Notes under the pieces: model-generated
What the model was told of the DNA's origin: nothing
The model's input: only the letters and a program-made list of their open reading frames with translations
The model's database searches: none
From: Anaerolineales bacterium
Lineage (GTDB): Bacteria; Chloroflexota; Anaerolineae; Anaerolineales; Villigracilaceae
Assembly: GCA_030583905.1 (NCBI GenBank)
Contig: CP129481.1
Location: 3,254,136-3,318,135 of the forward strand
DNA: 64,000 nt
Reading direction: 5' to 3'
Translations under genes and position numbers: made by a program
Part shown: piece by piece, positions 10,294 to 19,809 of the stretch
Layout of the letters: every line of letters starts with the position of its first letter
Position numbering within the stretch: the first letter of the stretch is position 1

Positions 10294-10746
10294 TCAGGGC
10301 CAGATCATCCATTGTACGATGGCGACCAGCAGACCAAGGATGATCCCGCCGACCACCTCCAGCGGGGTATGCCCGATCACTTCCTTCAATTCATCTTCGC
10401 TCCACATGTGCCCATGGAGCAGCTCATCGAACAGCAGGTTGATTCTTTCAGCGTGTTTGCCCGCCTGCCTGCGGACGCCCGCCGCATCGTGCGCGATGAT
10501 CATGGTGGCGCCGACCGCAATGGCAAAGAGCGGGTTATCGAAGCCGTGATACAAACCGACCGCCAGCGTCCCCGCCACCATCAGGGCAGTATGCGAAGAC
10601 GGCATTCCGCCCGCCGCGAAGAACATTGCCCACATCCAACGGCGCGAGCGTAAATATTCGGTGGGGATTTTCAACACCTGTGCCAGCAGCCACCCCGCCA
10701 GCACTGCGATCAATACTTTATTCTGCAAAATATCGAGCAGGTTCAT
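10294..10746 (-). CDS. Divergent PAP2 family (DUF212/YuiD) membrane protein
   Basis: A 150-residue membrane protein. GGMPSSHTALMVAGTLAVGL and the later MIIAHDAAGVRRQAGKHAERIN are the hallmark motifs of the DUF212 family, a branch of the acid phosphatase/vanadium haloperoxidase fold. The natural substrate is unknown. It overlaps the end of xseB by 4 bases and is the last gene of the xseA-xseB unit. Confidence 0.88.
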   Translation of the reverse strand: MNLLDILQNKVLIAVLAGWLLAQVLKIPTEYLRSRRWMWAMFFAAGGMPSSHTALMVAGTLAVGLYHGFDNPLFAIAVGATMIIAHDAAGVRRQAGKHAERINLLFDELLHGHMWSEDELKEVIGHTPLEVVGGIILGLLVAIVQWMIWP

Positions 10747-10988
10747 TCAGACTCTTCTTCAAATTCGACCAGCGACTCGCCAGCCAGTTTCTGCACTTTG
10801 AGTTGGGCGGCATCCAGTAAAGCGCCGCACTGCTTGACCAAAGCCTGCCCGCGCTCGAACAGCTTGATCGCATCTTCGAGTTGGTTCTGCTCCCCTTCCA
10901 ACGCTTCGACAATACCTTCCAGTTCGGCAAGGGCTTCTTCATAGGTCAATTCTTCAACAGGTTGGGGGATGTTTTTTGTTTTTGCCAT
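10743..10988 (-). CDS. xseB: Exodeoxyribonuclease VII small subunit
   Basis: An 81-residue protein. YEEALAELEGIVEALEGEQN followed by DAIKLFERGQALVKQC is the family core, two helices that bind the large subunit. Exonuclease VII degrades single-stranded DNA from both ends. The gene follows xseA by 33 bases with a GGAG site before the ATG. Confidence 0.95.
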   Translation of the reverse strand: MAKTKNIPQPVEELTYEEALAELEGIVEALEGEQNQLEDAIKLFERGQALVKQCGALLDAAQLKVQKLAGESLVEFEEESE

Positions 10989-11021
10989 ATTTACTCCGAT
11001 GTTCGTAATTCAATATTCGAA

Positions 11022-12224
11022 TCACGATTTTCGATGCACTTCAAATTCTCCATCGCTGACGCGGACGTTAAGTTCACCTTGCGCCTGCAAGACTTTGGAC
11101 ACGACCACGCCATCGGCTTTCCTTGTGATGATAGCATATCCGCGCGAAAGGATGCCTTCAGGATTCAACGCCTGCAATCGTTTCCACATCCCATCTACGC
11201 GGGCGGACTGCAATTGGATGCGATGCGCTAGCGCGGCAGTGGTGCGGCGGGAAAGTTCGTCGAGAGATTGAATTTCAGATTGGATGCGCCGTTCAGGCGA
11301 GACGTAACGCAGACGGGAGATCAGGGATGAGATCAATGCCCGCTGGTCAGCGAGCAGGCTGGAGGTCATATCCGTGAGGCGGGATTGGTATGAGGAAAGA
11401 TCAAACCGGAGATCATCCAGCGTGGTCTGAGTCGCCAGTTCCGCGGCGGCGGTGGGAGTCGGGGCACGCAGGTCAGCGGCGAAGTCGCAGAGAGTGAAAT
11501 CCGTTTCGTGACCGACGCCCGAAATGACGGGAGCCTGCGATGCAACAACCGCGCGGACCACGCGCTCGTCGTTGAACGCCCACAGGTCTTCGATGGAACC
11601 GCCACCGCGCGCGAGCAGGATCACGTCGGGGTTGTGTTGGTCGAGGGAGGCAAGCGCGTTCACCAGCGCGGGCGGAGCATCCACGCCCTGCACAGCGGAC
11701 GGTGCAAGGATGACGCGCGTAAGCGGCTGGCGGCGGCGGATGGTGTTGAGCATGTCGCGCAGTGCCGCGCCTGTGGCGGAGGTGACAATGCCGATGGTTT
11801 GCGGAAAGACTGGAATTTCGCGCTTGCGTTCAGGGTCGAAGAGACCCTCGGCTTCGAGCATGGACTTGAGCCGCAGGAATTCCTGAAAAAGCGCGCCTTC
11901 GCCTTTTGCCTGGATGAGATTGGCGACGAGTTGATACTGTCCCTGCGGCTCATAGACGGCAATGCGCCCATGCACTTCGACCGCCGCGCCTTCTTGAAGA
12001 ACGGGTCTTGTGCGTGCTGCATCGGTCTTCCACATGACGCATTTGAGCGAGGCGTTCTTGTCCTTGAGCGTGAAATAGATGTGACCCGAGGCGGGACGCG
12101 AAAGATTGGATATTTCGCCCGTCACCCACACATCCTGCAATTCGGGGTTGTCCTCCAAAAGTTTGCGGATGCGGAAGGTGAGTTGGGAAACGGTCAGGGT
12201 TTCGGAGAAAAGACTGGGTTGCAT
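11022..12224 (-). CDS. xseA: Exodeoxyribonuclease VII large subunit
   Basis: A 400-residue protein, the usual length. An N-terminal OB fold (DVWVTGEISNLSRPASGHIY) is followed by the catalytic domain with IGIVTSATGAALRDMLNTI, ILLARGGGSIEDLWAFNDE and PVISGVGHETDFTLCDFAAD, all conserved in XseA, then a long helical region. With XseB it forms the nuclease that trims single-stranded DNA in repair. A TATCCT sequence lies about 7 bases before the start; no ribosome-binding site is clear. Confidence 0.95.
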   Translation of the reverse strand: MQPSLFSETLTVSQLTFRIRKLLEDNPELQDVWVTGEISNLSRPASGHIYFTLKDKNASLKCVMWKTDAARTRPVLQEGAAVEVHGRIAVYEPQGQYQLVANLIQAKGEGALFQEFLRLKSMLEAEGLFDPERKREIPVFPQTIGIVTSATGAALRDMLNTIRRRQPLTRVILAPSAVQGVDAPPALVNALASLDQHNPDVILLARGGGSIEDLWAFNDERVVRAVVASQAPVISGVGHETDFTLCDFAADLRAPTPTAAAELATQTTLDDLRFDLSSYQSRLTDMTSSLLADQRALISSLISRLRYVSPERRIQSEIQSLDELSRRTTAALAHRIQLQSARVDGMWKRLQALNPEGILSRGYAIITRKADGVVVSKVLQAQGELNVRVSDGEFEVHRKS

Positions 12225-12344
12225 CGGAGTGAGGATAATCCAAAATTCGGGAATGGGGAATGGGAAATTGGTTTAAAGGTTTGCTTATTCAAGGTTTGAA
12301 GGTTAATAGTCTGGTTAAGGGATTTTGGACGGCGAATTTTCGCC

Positions 12345-12350
12345 TATAAT
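12345..12350 (+). promoter_or_regulatory. -10 box upstream of the HIT gene
   Basis: TATAAT lies 52 bases before the HIT start codon in the 178-base gap between the divergent xseA and HIT genes. No matching -35 at 16-18 bases is seen. The gap also has AAGGTTTGAAGGTT (near 12289) facing TTCAACCTTCCAAAC (near 12388), which could fold into a hairpin. Confidence 0.45.
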
Positions 12351-12402
12351 TGAGCCGTAAAAGACGTTCAAACCTGTAAGCCTTTCAACCTTCCAAACAA
12401 AC

Positions 12403-12885
12403 ATGGATCATCTCTGGTCACCCTGGCGTATGTCATACATCGAAAATCACGAAAAAGTGAACGGTTGTGTATTTTGCAACGCGCAGTCCCAGGCGGATGG
12501 CGCGGAAAACCTCATCGCATTCCGCGGAAAACTGGCGTACGTGATCCTCAACCGCTATCCCTACACGAGCGGACATTTGATGGTCATTCCTTTCACGCAT
12601 GTGCCAAATCTCGAAGAACTGGACCGCGAGACCCGCGCCGAAATCATGGAATTGACATCGCGCTCGATGACCATCCTGCGCGAGATCTACAAGCCGCACG
12701 GATTCAACATGGGCGCGAACATCGGCGAAGCGGCGGGCGCGGGTGTGTTGGGACACGTCCACATCCACATCGTTCCGCGCTGGGCTGGGGACACGAACTT
12801 CATGTCTGCGGTGGGAGAGACGCGCGTATTGCCCGAGTCATTGGAGGATACGTACAGACGAGTGAAAACAGCGTTTAGCGGTTAA
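12403..12885 (+). CDS. HIT family nucleotide hydrolase/phosphorylase
   Basis: A 160-residue protein. GVLGHVHIHIVPRWAGDTN holds the His-x-His-x-His triad in which the middle His is the nucleophile. CVFCNAQ near the N-terminus suggests a zinc-binding Cys pair, and MDHLWSPWRMSYIE is the standard start of the Ap4A hydrolase/phosphorylase-like HIT branch. Such enzymes cut dinucleoside polyphosphates or adenylyl conjugates. The precise substrate is not evident. Confidence 0.9.
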   Translation: MDHLWSPWRMSYIENHEKVNGCVFCNAQSQADGAENLIAFRGKLAYVILNRYPYTSGHLMVIPFTHVPNLEELDRETRAEIMELTSRSMTILREIYKPHGFNMGANIGEAAGAGVLGHVHIHIVPRWAGDTNFMSAVGETRVLPESLEDTYRRVKTAFSG

Positions 12886-12928
12886 CTTTTAACGTTTTGC
12901 AGTTGGGGAGAATATTCACGGAGACCTT

Positions 12929-14515
12929 ATGCGAATAGATAAAAGACGATTCCTTTATGCACTTATTATTTTTCTTTTTCTGACAGCCTGCGGAGCAAAC
13001 AGGGATGTGGAAACCTTGGAAACGACCGAAACGCTCCTGACACAGCCCGCCACATCTCTCCCCATCCCTACCGCTACGCCGTTGGTTCCGCCGAACATCA
13101 ATCCGCTGACGGGGCTGCACGTTGAGGACCCATCCCTGCTCGATCTGCCCGCCCTGCTGGTTTCGATCGCGCATTTCCCGGTCAATGCCCGCCCGCAGGC
13201 GGGGCTGTCCTTTGCACCGTGGGTCTTCGAGATCTACATCACTCAAGGCGGGACGCGTTTCCTGAGCGCCTTTCACGGTCAAATCCCTGAGCCTGAAGCC
13301 GCGGTCAGCGGGGATTGCTCCGTGCGCAACGAACCGTTCACGCAAACGAGCAGCCTCATCGGCAACCGCGTCTGGTTGGATGCGAACGGCAACCACATGC
13401 AGGATGATTGGGAACGCGGCGTCGGCGGCGTGTGCGTGTACCTCTACCGCGAAAGCGGCGAATTCCTGCAACAAACATCCACCGACAGTAATGGTTATTA
13501 CGGTTTCAACGTTGAACCGGGCAGGTATATCGTCGTCTTTCAAAAGCCTGCGTGGATGGAATTCGTGCAGAAACATATCGGGGATTTGGAAAAAGACAGC
13601 GACGCCGACCCAGCCTCCGGTCAGACCGAGGCGTTCGACGTCAACACCTCGCTTCTTCATCTGAACGCAGGCTTGGTCTTGTCCTCCAATTCTTTTCCCG
13701 CCTCCGAGCTTCCACCTGCCAAAGTGGGACCGGTCCGTTCGGGACGTTTGATCTATGCCGACATCGCCGCTTTCTTCCCCGACTCATGCCTGATTTATGC
13801 CTTTGCCTCGCCCGAAGTGTTGGATAAAATTCCGCAATGTTTTTTTGTGACGCATGACGTCGACGGCGGCGGGTACATGCTGGATACGCAGGAACTGCGG
13901 CGGCTCGCGCAGAGAAACAAGGACGGCGAGATCGATTACGCCAGCAATATCTTTGACGATGCGCCTCCCGCCGGCGGCATGGATGCTTCGCGATTGCATG
14001 TGTACATTGCCTATCTAAATCAATCCGCATGGGTGTATGACGCGGCGTCGCAAAGTTACTGGCGTTATGTGGACAATGCCAGCATGGACACGGCGGGCGT
14101 CGTCCATCCCGAAATTGACCGGCTGACGAAGCGCCAACTGCAATTTGAAAATGTCATCGTCCTGTTCACAGACCATGATGTGATCTCCCCCACCAATCTG
14201 GATATCCACCTGCGGGAGAACGATGTCGGCAATGCGCTATTATTCCGCGACGGGCGGATGTATGATATTTTGTGGAGCACGGTCATGAGCGAAGAAGAGA
14301 TCCAGACCGGACGCCAAAAGCCGATCAAGTTCATGAGTGCGGACGGTGAAACGCTGATGCCGCTCAAGCCCGGGCGCACGTGGATTTTGGTCGTCACACC
14401 GGAAACGGTGGTGGCGGAGAAAAGCGCGGGCAGATGGGAACTGCGTTTCTTCCAACCCGAAGCCGTCATAAAGAATGACGATGCGGATGCAGACACGGAT
14501 GCAGGTGAAGAGTGA
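12929..14515 (+). CDS. DUF3048 lipoprotein with inserted SdrD-B-like domain (copy 1)
   Basis: A 528-residue protein. Signal and lipobox: FLFLTACGAN, lipid Cys 21. The DUF3048 (YerB-like) N-terminal part (NPLTGLHVEDPS, ARPQAGLSFAPWVFE) covers about 57-120. A Cna-B/SdrD-B-like beta domain follows at about 145-250 (GNRVWLDANGNHMQDDWE, DSNGYYGFNVEPGRY, DSDADPASGQTE). DUF3048 then resumes with GPVRSGRLIYADIAAFF and a C-terminal part. The SdrD-B unit is thus inside DUF3048. The gene overlaps the next one by 4 bases and the two are paralogues. An outer-surface role is inferred; function is unknown. Confidence 0.8.
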   Translation: MRIDKRRFLYALIIFLFLTACGANRDVETLETTETLLTQPATSLPIPTATPLVPPNINPLTGLHVEDPSLLDLPALLVSIAHFPVNARPQAGLSFAPWVFEIYITQGGTRFLSAFHGQIPEPEAAVSGDCSVRNEPFTQTSSLIGNRVWLDANGNHMQDDWERGVGGVCVYLYRESGEFLQQTSTDSNGYYGFNVEPGRYIVVFQKPAWMEFVQKHIGDLEKDSDADPASGQTEAFDVNTSLLHLNAGLVLSSNSFPASELPPAKVGPVRSGRLIYADIAAFFPDSCLIYAFASPEVLDKIPQCFFVTHDVDGGGYMLDTQELRRLAQRNKDGEIDYASNIFDDAPPAGGMDASRLHVYIAYLNQSAWVYDAASQSYWRYVDNASMDTAGVVHPEIDRLTKRQLQFENVIVLFTDHDVISPTNLDIHLRENDVGNALLFRDGRMYDILWSTVMSEEEIQTGRQKPIKFMSADGETLMPLKPGRTWILVVTPETVVAEKSAGRWELRFFQPEAVIKNDDADADTDAGEE

Positions 14516-16176
14516 TACAAACTGGGCGCGTTAACTTCGCGCGCTACATCGTGTCAGTGTTTTTATTGATGGGAATCATCTCCGCCTGCGGGAATACACA
14601 AGAGAACGAAGCGCCCACAACCGAAACCGTCACGCCGATCGTTACAGCTTCACCAGAGTCCACAGCGACCATTCCCCCGACATCCACACCCCAGCCGCAC
14701 GGCTCGCCCATCGCGTATGGTCCCGACCTCGAAGATTTCCCGGCGGGCGTCAATCCGCTGACAGGTTTGCGCGTCGAAGACCCGTCATGGCTCAACCTGC
14801 CCGCCGTGCTGGTGTCGGTCAGCAATATGCCGGTTACGGCGCGTCCGCAGGCGGGGTTAAGTTTCGCGTCCTGGGTCTTTGAATTTTTCATCGGCACAGG
14901 CTCGACGCGTTTCATGTCCGTTTTCTATGGCGGCGCGCCGCGCATCATTCCCAACGTCAGCGGCGGGTGTGATAGCGAAGTCAAAAATCCAACGAACGAA
15001 ACCATCGGGAACCGCGTCTGGCTCGATGAGAACGTGAACGGCGTGCAGGACGATTGGGAAGTCGGCGTTTCCGGCGTGTGCGTCCGCCTGCTGGACGGGA
15101 ACAGCCGCGAGGTCATTGCCGAGGCGGTCACGGATTCCAACGGTTATTTCTGGTTCGAGCGTCCGAGCCGCGAAGTCTTCATTCAGTTCATCAAACCGGA
15201 GTTCTACGAGTTCACACAAATGAACGTCGGCGACGAAGACCATGACAGTGACGCAGACCCAGTGACCGGTGAAACAAGAATATTTACCGCAGACGCTTCC
15301 GCCTCATTCTTCGACGCAGGCTTGATCCTGTCCGAGATTCCTTCTCCCGCGCCGACGGTGTTCGTCACCGGCACGCCGCCGAATTGGTACATCCCGCAAG
15401 AGCCGTACATCGGACCAATCCGTTCGGGGCGGTTGACGTATAACAAGATCGGCGCGTTGTTTTGGAATTCGTGCCTTGTGTATGCCAGCGCGGCATGGGA
15501 CATTGGTGAAATGCTGGATGGCTGTGAGATCGTCTACGGTGTGGATTCGTCCACGCCCAACAGCGCGTTATTGACCGTGACTCGTCTGCGCGAACTGGCG
15601 CAGGAAAGCCACGTGGCGGGACAACCCGTCAACTATTCGGGCAACCTGTTTTCGGATGCGGTTCCTGCAAATGGAAAACCCGCGATGGATATTTCGGTCT
15701 ATTATCATGCCTACACGCAGGCTGCGTGGAAATATGACCCCGTCTCCGGCAGTTACCTGCGTTGGACGGATCTCGCCGACGGCAACGGCACATTTCTGCC
15801 CCACACAGACCGATTGACAGGCAGGCAGCTCACCTTTGAGAATGTGATCGTCCTGTTCGCAGACCATGAACGCTACCGCCACAATCAGTTCGAGATCGAT
15901 CTGGGGAGTGGAAAGGGCGGCTACGCCTATCTCTTCCGCGATGGGCAGGCCTTCCCCATTCGCTGGACTACACGCAACCGCGAGTGGGAAAAGCAGACCG
16001 GACTTCCCCGCCCGGTCTATTTTCTGGATTCGCAGAACAATCCCATCGCCCTGCACCCCGGGCAGACGTGGATCCATTTGGTTACGCCGTTTTCGTATGT
16101 GGAGGATCAGGGAAACGGCAGCTGGCGGATTCGCTTCGTCCCGCCGATAGATCCGGAAGACACGCCTGTGCCATGA
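14512..16176 (+). CDS. DUF3048 lipoprotein with inserted SdrD-B-like domain (copy 2)
   Basis: A 554-residue paralogue of the preceding protein. It starts with GTG overlapping the upstream TGA. Lipobox MGIISACGNT; a Thr/Pro-rich linker; DUF3048 (NPLTGLRVEDPSWLNLPAVL, ARPQAGLSFASWVFEFF); SdrD-B-like domain (GNRVWLDENVNGVQDDWEVG, DSNGYFWFERPSREVF, DSDADPVTGETR); then YIGPIRSGRLTYNKIGALFW and the DUF3048 C-terminal part. The domain order is the same as in copy 1, so duplication happened after domain insertion. Coupled translation suggests the two act together. Confidence 0.8.
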   Translation: MIQTGRVNFARYIVSVFLLMGIISACGNTQENEAPTTETVTPIVTASPESTATIPPTSTPQPHGSPIAYGPDLEDFPAGVNPLTGLRVEDPSWLNLPAVLVSVSNMPVTARPQAGLSFASWVFEFFIGTGSTRFMSVFYGGAPRIIPNVSGGCDSEVKNPTNETIGNRVWLDENVNGVQDDWEVGVSGVCVRLLDGNSREVIAEAVTDSNGYFWFERPSREVFIQFIKPEFYEFTQMNVGDEDHDSDADPVTGETRIFTADASASFFDAGLILSEIPSPAPTVFVTGTPPNWYIPQEPYIGPIRSGRLTYNKIGALFWNSCLVYASAAWDIGEMLDGCEIVYGVDSSTPNSALLTVTRLRELAQESHVAGQPVNYSGNLFSDAVPANGKPAMDISVYYHAYTQAAWKYDPVSGSYLRWTDLADGNGTFLPHTDRLTGRQLTFENVIVLFADHERYRHNQFEIDLGSGKGGYAYLFRDGQAFPIRWTTRNREWEKQTGLPRPVYFLDSQNNPIALHPGQTWIHLVTPFSYVEDQGNGSWRIRFVPPIDPEDTPVP

Positions 16177-16267
16177 TGCATGAGTATGACAAATGTCAGT
16201 AGAATTCCGTCCCTGCGAGGCGTATAGTGGAGGTGATATTTTCCAATCGCTCAGTCTCGGAGGCTTC

Positions 16268-17473
16268 ATGAAATCCATCAGTGAAGGTGAAAGAAGATTC
16301 AAGCATCAGTTCTACACATTGCTCATTATCATCGTAGGGATCGTCATGGGGGTGATCATCATCGTCTTTGCAGACCAATTCGAAACAGGTTCCACTGGCT
16401 ACAACCTGCTGACCAGCATGGGAAGCGGATTAATGGCTACCGCCTTCATCAGCCTGATCCTTGAACTGATCTGGAGCAATCAGCGCACGGAAGCGGAAAA
16501 AAGCGAGTTGCAGCCCATCTACGACAAACTCAAGGATGTGCCGGACAAACTTGGAAAACTTGAAGGAAGGCTGGAGGCGTTCAAACAGCTTGGCTTCAAT
16601 AACTGCTATTCGTCCCGGAACGACGCCCTGCATACATTTCTGGTGTATGCGCAAAATATCGTCAAGGAGGTGGAAGCCCGCAATCATGAAAATCAAGGCG
16701 AACGCTCCCTCCAGACCACGATCAATATTGTTTCAAGTTCCGCGCGCGGGCTGATGGGATATATCGACCGCGAGCCAAGTCAATTGCAGAGGGCGTGGCG
16801 GGAATTGATCACAATGCAGCCCAAAAGTTTCCGTCTGCTTTTGACACATCCCGCCTTTGCCCACCTGCGCCAGCCCGCCGAAGAGCGCGCTTCCGGAGAT
16901 ATTGAACTGGAGATCTTGAAGACCACGATTTACCTCCACTGTGTCGCTGGGATGAAATCGAACGAATTGAGATTCTATCGCGGTAGTCCTACAGTGTTCG
17001 CCATTCAAGTGGGTGACCATATCCTGGTCAACCCCTATCCATATGGGACCATGGCGATGGACACCTTATGTCTTGAATTTGAAAGGGGAAAAGAGGGCAG
17101 TTACATTGCCAAGTTCATGAACATGCACTTTAATCACACTTGGGCTTTCATGGACCAGCCGAGCAAAACGGTGGATTACAAGCCGCTCATTGCAGGGATC
17201 GACAAGTTCGAAGATATTCTACAGGCGTTCTCCGAATGTACGTTTCTCAACAATCCCAAACGCCTGCGGTTGACGGTCTCACAGGTGGAGGAATTGGACA
17301 CGTTTACAGGAACCACCCTGAAAAAGATGGGCACGGAGTTCATCATCGCCCCTCCAGACCCCAATCCATTTATGAAGCATTTAAGGGAGAACGGCTTCTT
17401 CTGCAGCGACCAGGAGATGACAGGCAGTTTCATCGAAGCCGCGCACCAGCCTACTACAGCTTCGGTTAATTGA
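16268..17473 (+). CDS. Unknown membrane-anchored protein with large cytoplasmic domain
   Basis: A 401-residue protein I do not recognise. Two membrane segments lie at about 15-35 (FYTLLIIIVGIVMGVIIIVF) and 45-69, followed by a predicted coiled coil (EAEKSELQPIYDKLKDVPDK) and a soluble domain of about 300 residues. GSPTVFAIQVGDHILVNPYP recalls beta strands in phospholipase D-like regions of DUF5919-type proteins, but no HKD motif is present, so that is only a hint. The start is set at MKSISEGE, with GGAGG 5 bases upstream. The next gene begins 9 bases after its stop. Confidence 0.6.
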   Translation: MKSISEGERRFKHQFYTLLIIIVGIVMGVIIIVFADQFETGSTGYNLLTSMGSGLMATAFISLILELIWSNQRTEAEKSELQPIYDKLKDVPDKLGKLEGRLEAFKQLGFNNCYSSRNDALHTFLVYAQNIVKEVEARNHENQGERSLQTTINIVSSSARGLMGYIDREPSQLQRAWRELITMQPKSFRLLLTHPAFAHLRQPAEERASGDIELEILKTTIYLHCVAGMKSNELRFYRGSPTVFAIQVGDHILVNPYPYGTMAMDTLCLEFERGKEGSYIAKFMNMHFNHTWAFMDQPSKTVDYKPLIAGIDKFEDILQAFSECTFLNNPKRLRLTVSQVEELDTFTGTTLKKMGTEFIIAPPDPNPFMKHLRENGFFCSDQEMTGSFIEAAHQPTTASVN

Positions 17474-17482
17474 GGAGCAAAT

Positions 17483-18157
17483 TTGCATCCCTACGCTTCT
17501 TTGATCAGGAAAATATTGGAACAGCACGCCAACCCCGCCGACGCCGCGCCGATGAAGAAATACATGCGGAACCAGTTCGAGTTTCTGGGCATCAAAACGC
17601 CGGTGCGGGTGGACTTGATAAAAAGCCTCGTCCAGGAACACGGACTCCCGCTACTCGGCGATCTGGCCGTCATCGTGCGCGAGTTGTGGTCCCTGCCCCA
17701 GCGGGAATTCCAGTACACAGCCGTCGGTTTGATCGGGAGGCTCGAAACGCAACTCGAACCTGATTTCATCACCGCGCTTGAAGATCTGATCATCACCAAG
17801 TCATGGTGGGATACCGTGGATACGCTCGCGGGCAACACCGTCGGCGTGCATTTTAAGAGATTTCCGAAGGTGCGCGGGAAATATCTCAAGAAATGGCGAA
17901 AATCGGATTACTTATGGCTCAGGCGGACGGCGATCCTGTTCCAACTCGGTTACAAGAAAGAGACCGACTTCGACCTGCTGTGTGAGATCGTCCGCGAGAA
18001 CCTCGGCTCGGACGAGTTCTTCATCAACAAAGCCATCGGCTGGGCATTGCGTCAATACGCGTGGACCAATCCCACCGCCGTGAAAAAATTCGTCAAAGCC
18101 ACGAAGGAACTGCATCCGTTGAGTCGGCGTGAGGCGCTGAAAAATATCGGCGGATGA
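17483..18157 (+). CDS. DNA alkylation repair protein (AlkD-like)
   Basis: A 224-residue all-helical HEAT-like protein. MRNQFEFLGIKTPVR, REFQYTAVGLIGR, SWWDTVDTLAGNTVG and FFINKAIGWALRQYAWTNP are the conserved stretches of the AlkD family, DNA glycosylases that remove bulky or positively charged alkylated bases without base flipping. The Trp-Trp-Asp and later Ala-Leu-Arg-Gln segments contribute to the active face. The start is a TTG codon chosen because GAGGAG stands just upstream. It ends 7 bases from the convergent glycosyltransferase gene. Confidence 0.88.
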   Translation: MHPYASLIRKILEQHANPADAAPMKKYMRNQFEFLGIKTPVRVDLIKSLVQEHGLPLLGDLAVIVRELWSLPQREFQYTAVGLIGRLETQLEPDFITALEDLIITKSWWDTVDTLAGNTVGVHFKRFPKVRGKYLKKWRKSDYLWLRRTAILFQLGYKKETDFDLLCEIVRENLGSDEFFINKAIGWALRQYAWTNPTAVKKFVKATKELHPLSRREALKNIGG

Positions 18158-18164
18158 ATCCACC

Positions 18165-19781
18165 TCACTTATATAAAGTGAAGAGCGGAATGTCATCGAA
18201 GCGATATTCGTACACCACTTCTTTGCCAGCCAAAACCCGCAAAATGGAGCTGTCCTCACCATCGAATCCCAACGTCGATTGACGATGCTGGAACAAATAC
18301 CAATCTGCCTGTTGCATCGGAATGGATACCGGCGCAGGAACTTGCCATCCCAACACACTTTCCACTTTCGACGGCGCCAAAATCACCAGGTCATCCCGCA
18401 GCCACCCCACTGTCTGATAATAGATCATCACATCATGACTCCACGGGTCTATCCAGATGCTGTCTCCCGCCTCAGCGCGTTCGTTGAGAAGCGGCAGCGC
18501 CAGACTATACGTCTCGCACCAATAGGTCGTCTCCAACTTTAAGTTCGTCGCGCCTCGTAATCCGCCCACACCTTCGCCGTAATATGATAGATGATGCGGA
18601 TGCAAGCGGATCATAGTAATGACCTGTGGTAAAAACGCCAATGCGACCAATGCAACCACACCGCCTCGACTCACCAGAGGGCGATTCCGTGTTGCTGAAA
18701 ATTTCTTCCACGCCGACAGCACCCACCCGAAGCCGCTTCCCGCCAGCCCTGCCAAAAACGGGAACGACGCCATGACCAAACGCTCATTGTCATAGACCAT
18801 GCTCTGACCGACAGCAATCGCCAGGATGGGCGTCAGCGCAGAGAGGAACAACAACCAACCCAAACCGCCATCTTGTCGCTCCTTGATGGAGCGGACAATT
18901 CCCGGCCAGTATAGAAGCGTCAACCCTAAAGGCAGGACCGCCCAGACCATCACAAATCCAAAATGCCAGGGCGGCGGCATGAAATATTGACCGAAATAAT
19001 ACTGTCCGATCTCCCAATGCTCGGTGGTGATAAAGGCGATATAGTCGCCCAAACGCGTGAAAGTATCAATGTAAAGCCACGGCCACGTCGCCACAAAAAC
19101 AGGGAATGCAACAACTCCCATGACCACAAAACGCGCGAATAGCCTCGCATCCCTGCGGAAGATGAGCCACCAAATGCCCAAGGTCAGCGGGACGAAAGCG
19201 GCGTTGATCTTCGTCGCCAAAGCCAGCCCCCAAACAACACCAAGCAGCAAATCCCAGCCCCAGTGACGTCGGTGCAGGGTTTTCCAAAAGATGAAGGTCA
19301 CCACAAAGATCGAAAACGCAGCCGGCACATCCAGCGCGGAAAGATGCGCATGAAAGAAAAAGCGCGGCATGGTAAAGAGCGCCGTCGCTGCCGCCAACCC
19401 AGCCCAGCGACCATACACATCCTGAATCAAAAGAAATAATAAACCAGCCAGCACCGCAGACAATAGCATGTTGCCCATGCGATGCGCGGTCAGGTCATCG
19501 GTGTAAGGGCGTACCAACGACCAGATCATTCCCGACCAGACCTTGTCGAGTGGCGGGTGCTCGCTGTTGACGATCCACGAGTAGTCGATGGCCTTTTGCG
19601 TAAAGGCTTGGTCCGGGTTGGTAAAGACAAATCCGTACCATTTCACATATGACCGGGCGGCGGCGATGTAAGCAGGTTCATCCCAGGTCAGTCCGATATT
19701 TGGAGCGGTTGCAACAAGCAGAACAAAAACGACCAACCCGATCAGGACAGCGATGCCATACGTTTGTATAGTGGATTTCAT
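18165..19781 (-). CDS. PMT-like GT-C glycosyltransferase, multi-span
   Basis: About 538 residues with some 11-12 membrane spans. LTWDEPAYIAAARSYVKWYG after the first span carries the catalytic Asp-Glu, and SEHPPLDKVWSGMIW is the PMT/ArnT-family signature of the second loop. Such enzymes move a sugar from a polyprenyl-phosphate donor to a lipid or protein acceptor outside the membrane. A C-terminal soluble part of about 150 residues ends the protein. The start at MKSTIQTYGIAVLIG has GGAG upstream. It lies 28 bases after the globin gene on the same strand. Confidence 0.8.
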   Translation of the reverse strand: MKSTIQTYGIAVLIGLVVFVLLVATAPNIGLTWDEPAYIAAARSYVKWYGFVFTNPDQAFTQKAIDYSWIVNSEHPPLDKVWSGMIWSLVRPYTDDLTAHRMGNMLLSAVLAGLLFLLIQDVYGRWAGLAAATALFTMPRFFFHAHLSALDVPAAFSIFVVTFIFWKTLHRRHWGWDLLLGVVWGLALATKINAAFVPLTLGIWWLIFRRDARLFARFVVMGVVAFPVFVATWPWLYIDTFTRLGDYIAFITTEHWEIGQYYFGQYFMPPPWHFGFVMVWAVLPLGLTLLYWPGIVRSIKERQDGGLGWLLFLSALTPILAIAVGQSMVYDNERLVMASFPFLAGLAGSGFGWVLSAWKKFSATRNRPLVSRGGVVALVALAFLPQVITMIRLHPHHLSYYGEGVGGLRGATNLKLETTYWCETYSLALPLLNERAEAGDSIWIDPWSHDVMIYYQTVGWLRDDLVILAPSKVESVLGWQVPAPVSIPMQQADWYLFQHRQSTLGFDGEDSSILRVLAGKEVVYEYRFDDIPLFTLYK

Positions 19782-19809
19782 ATCCCATCTCCATAAAGTT
19801 TCGCGGAGT

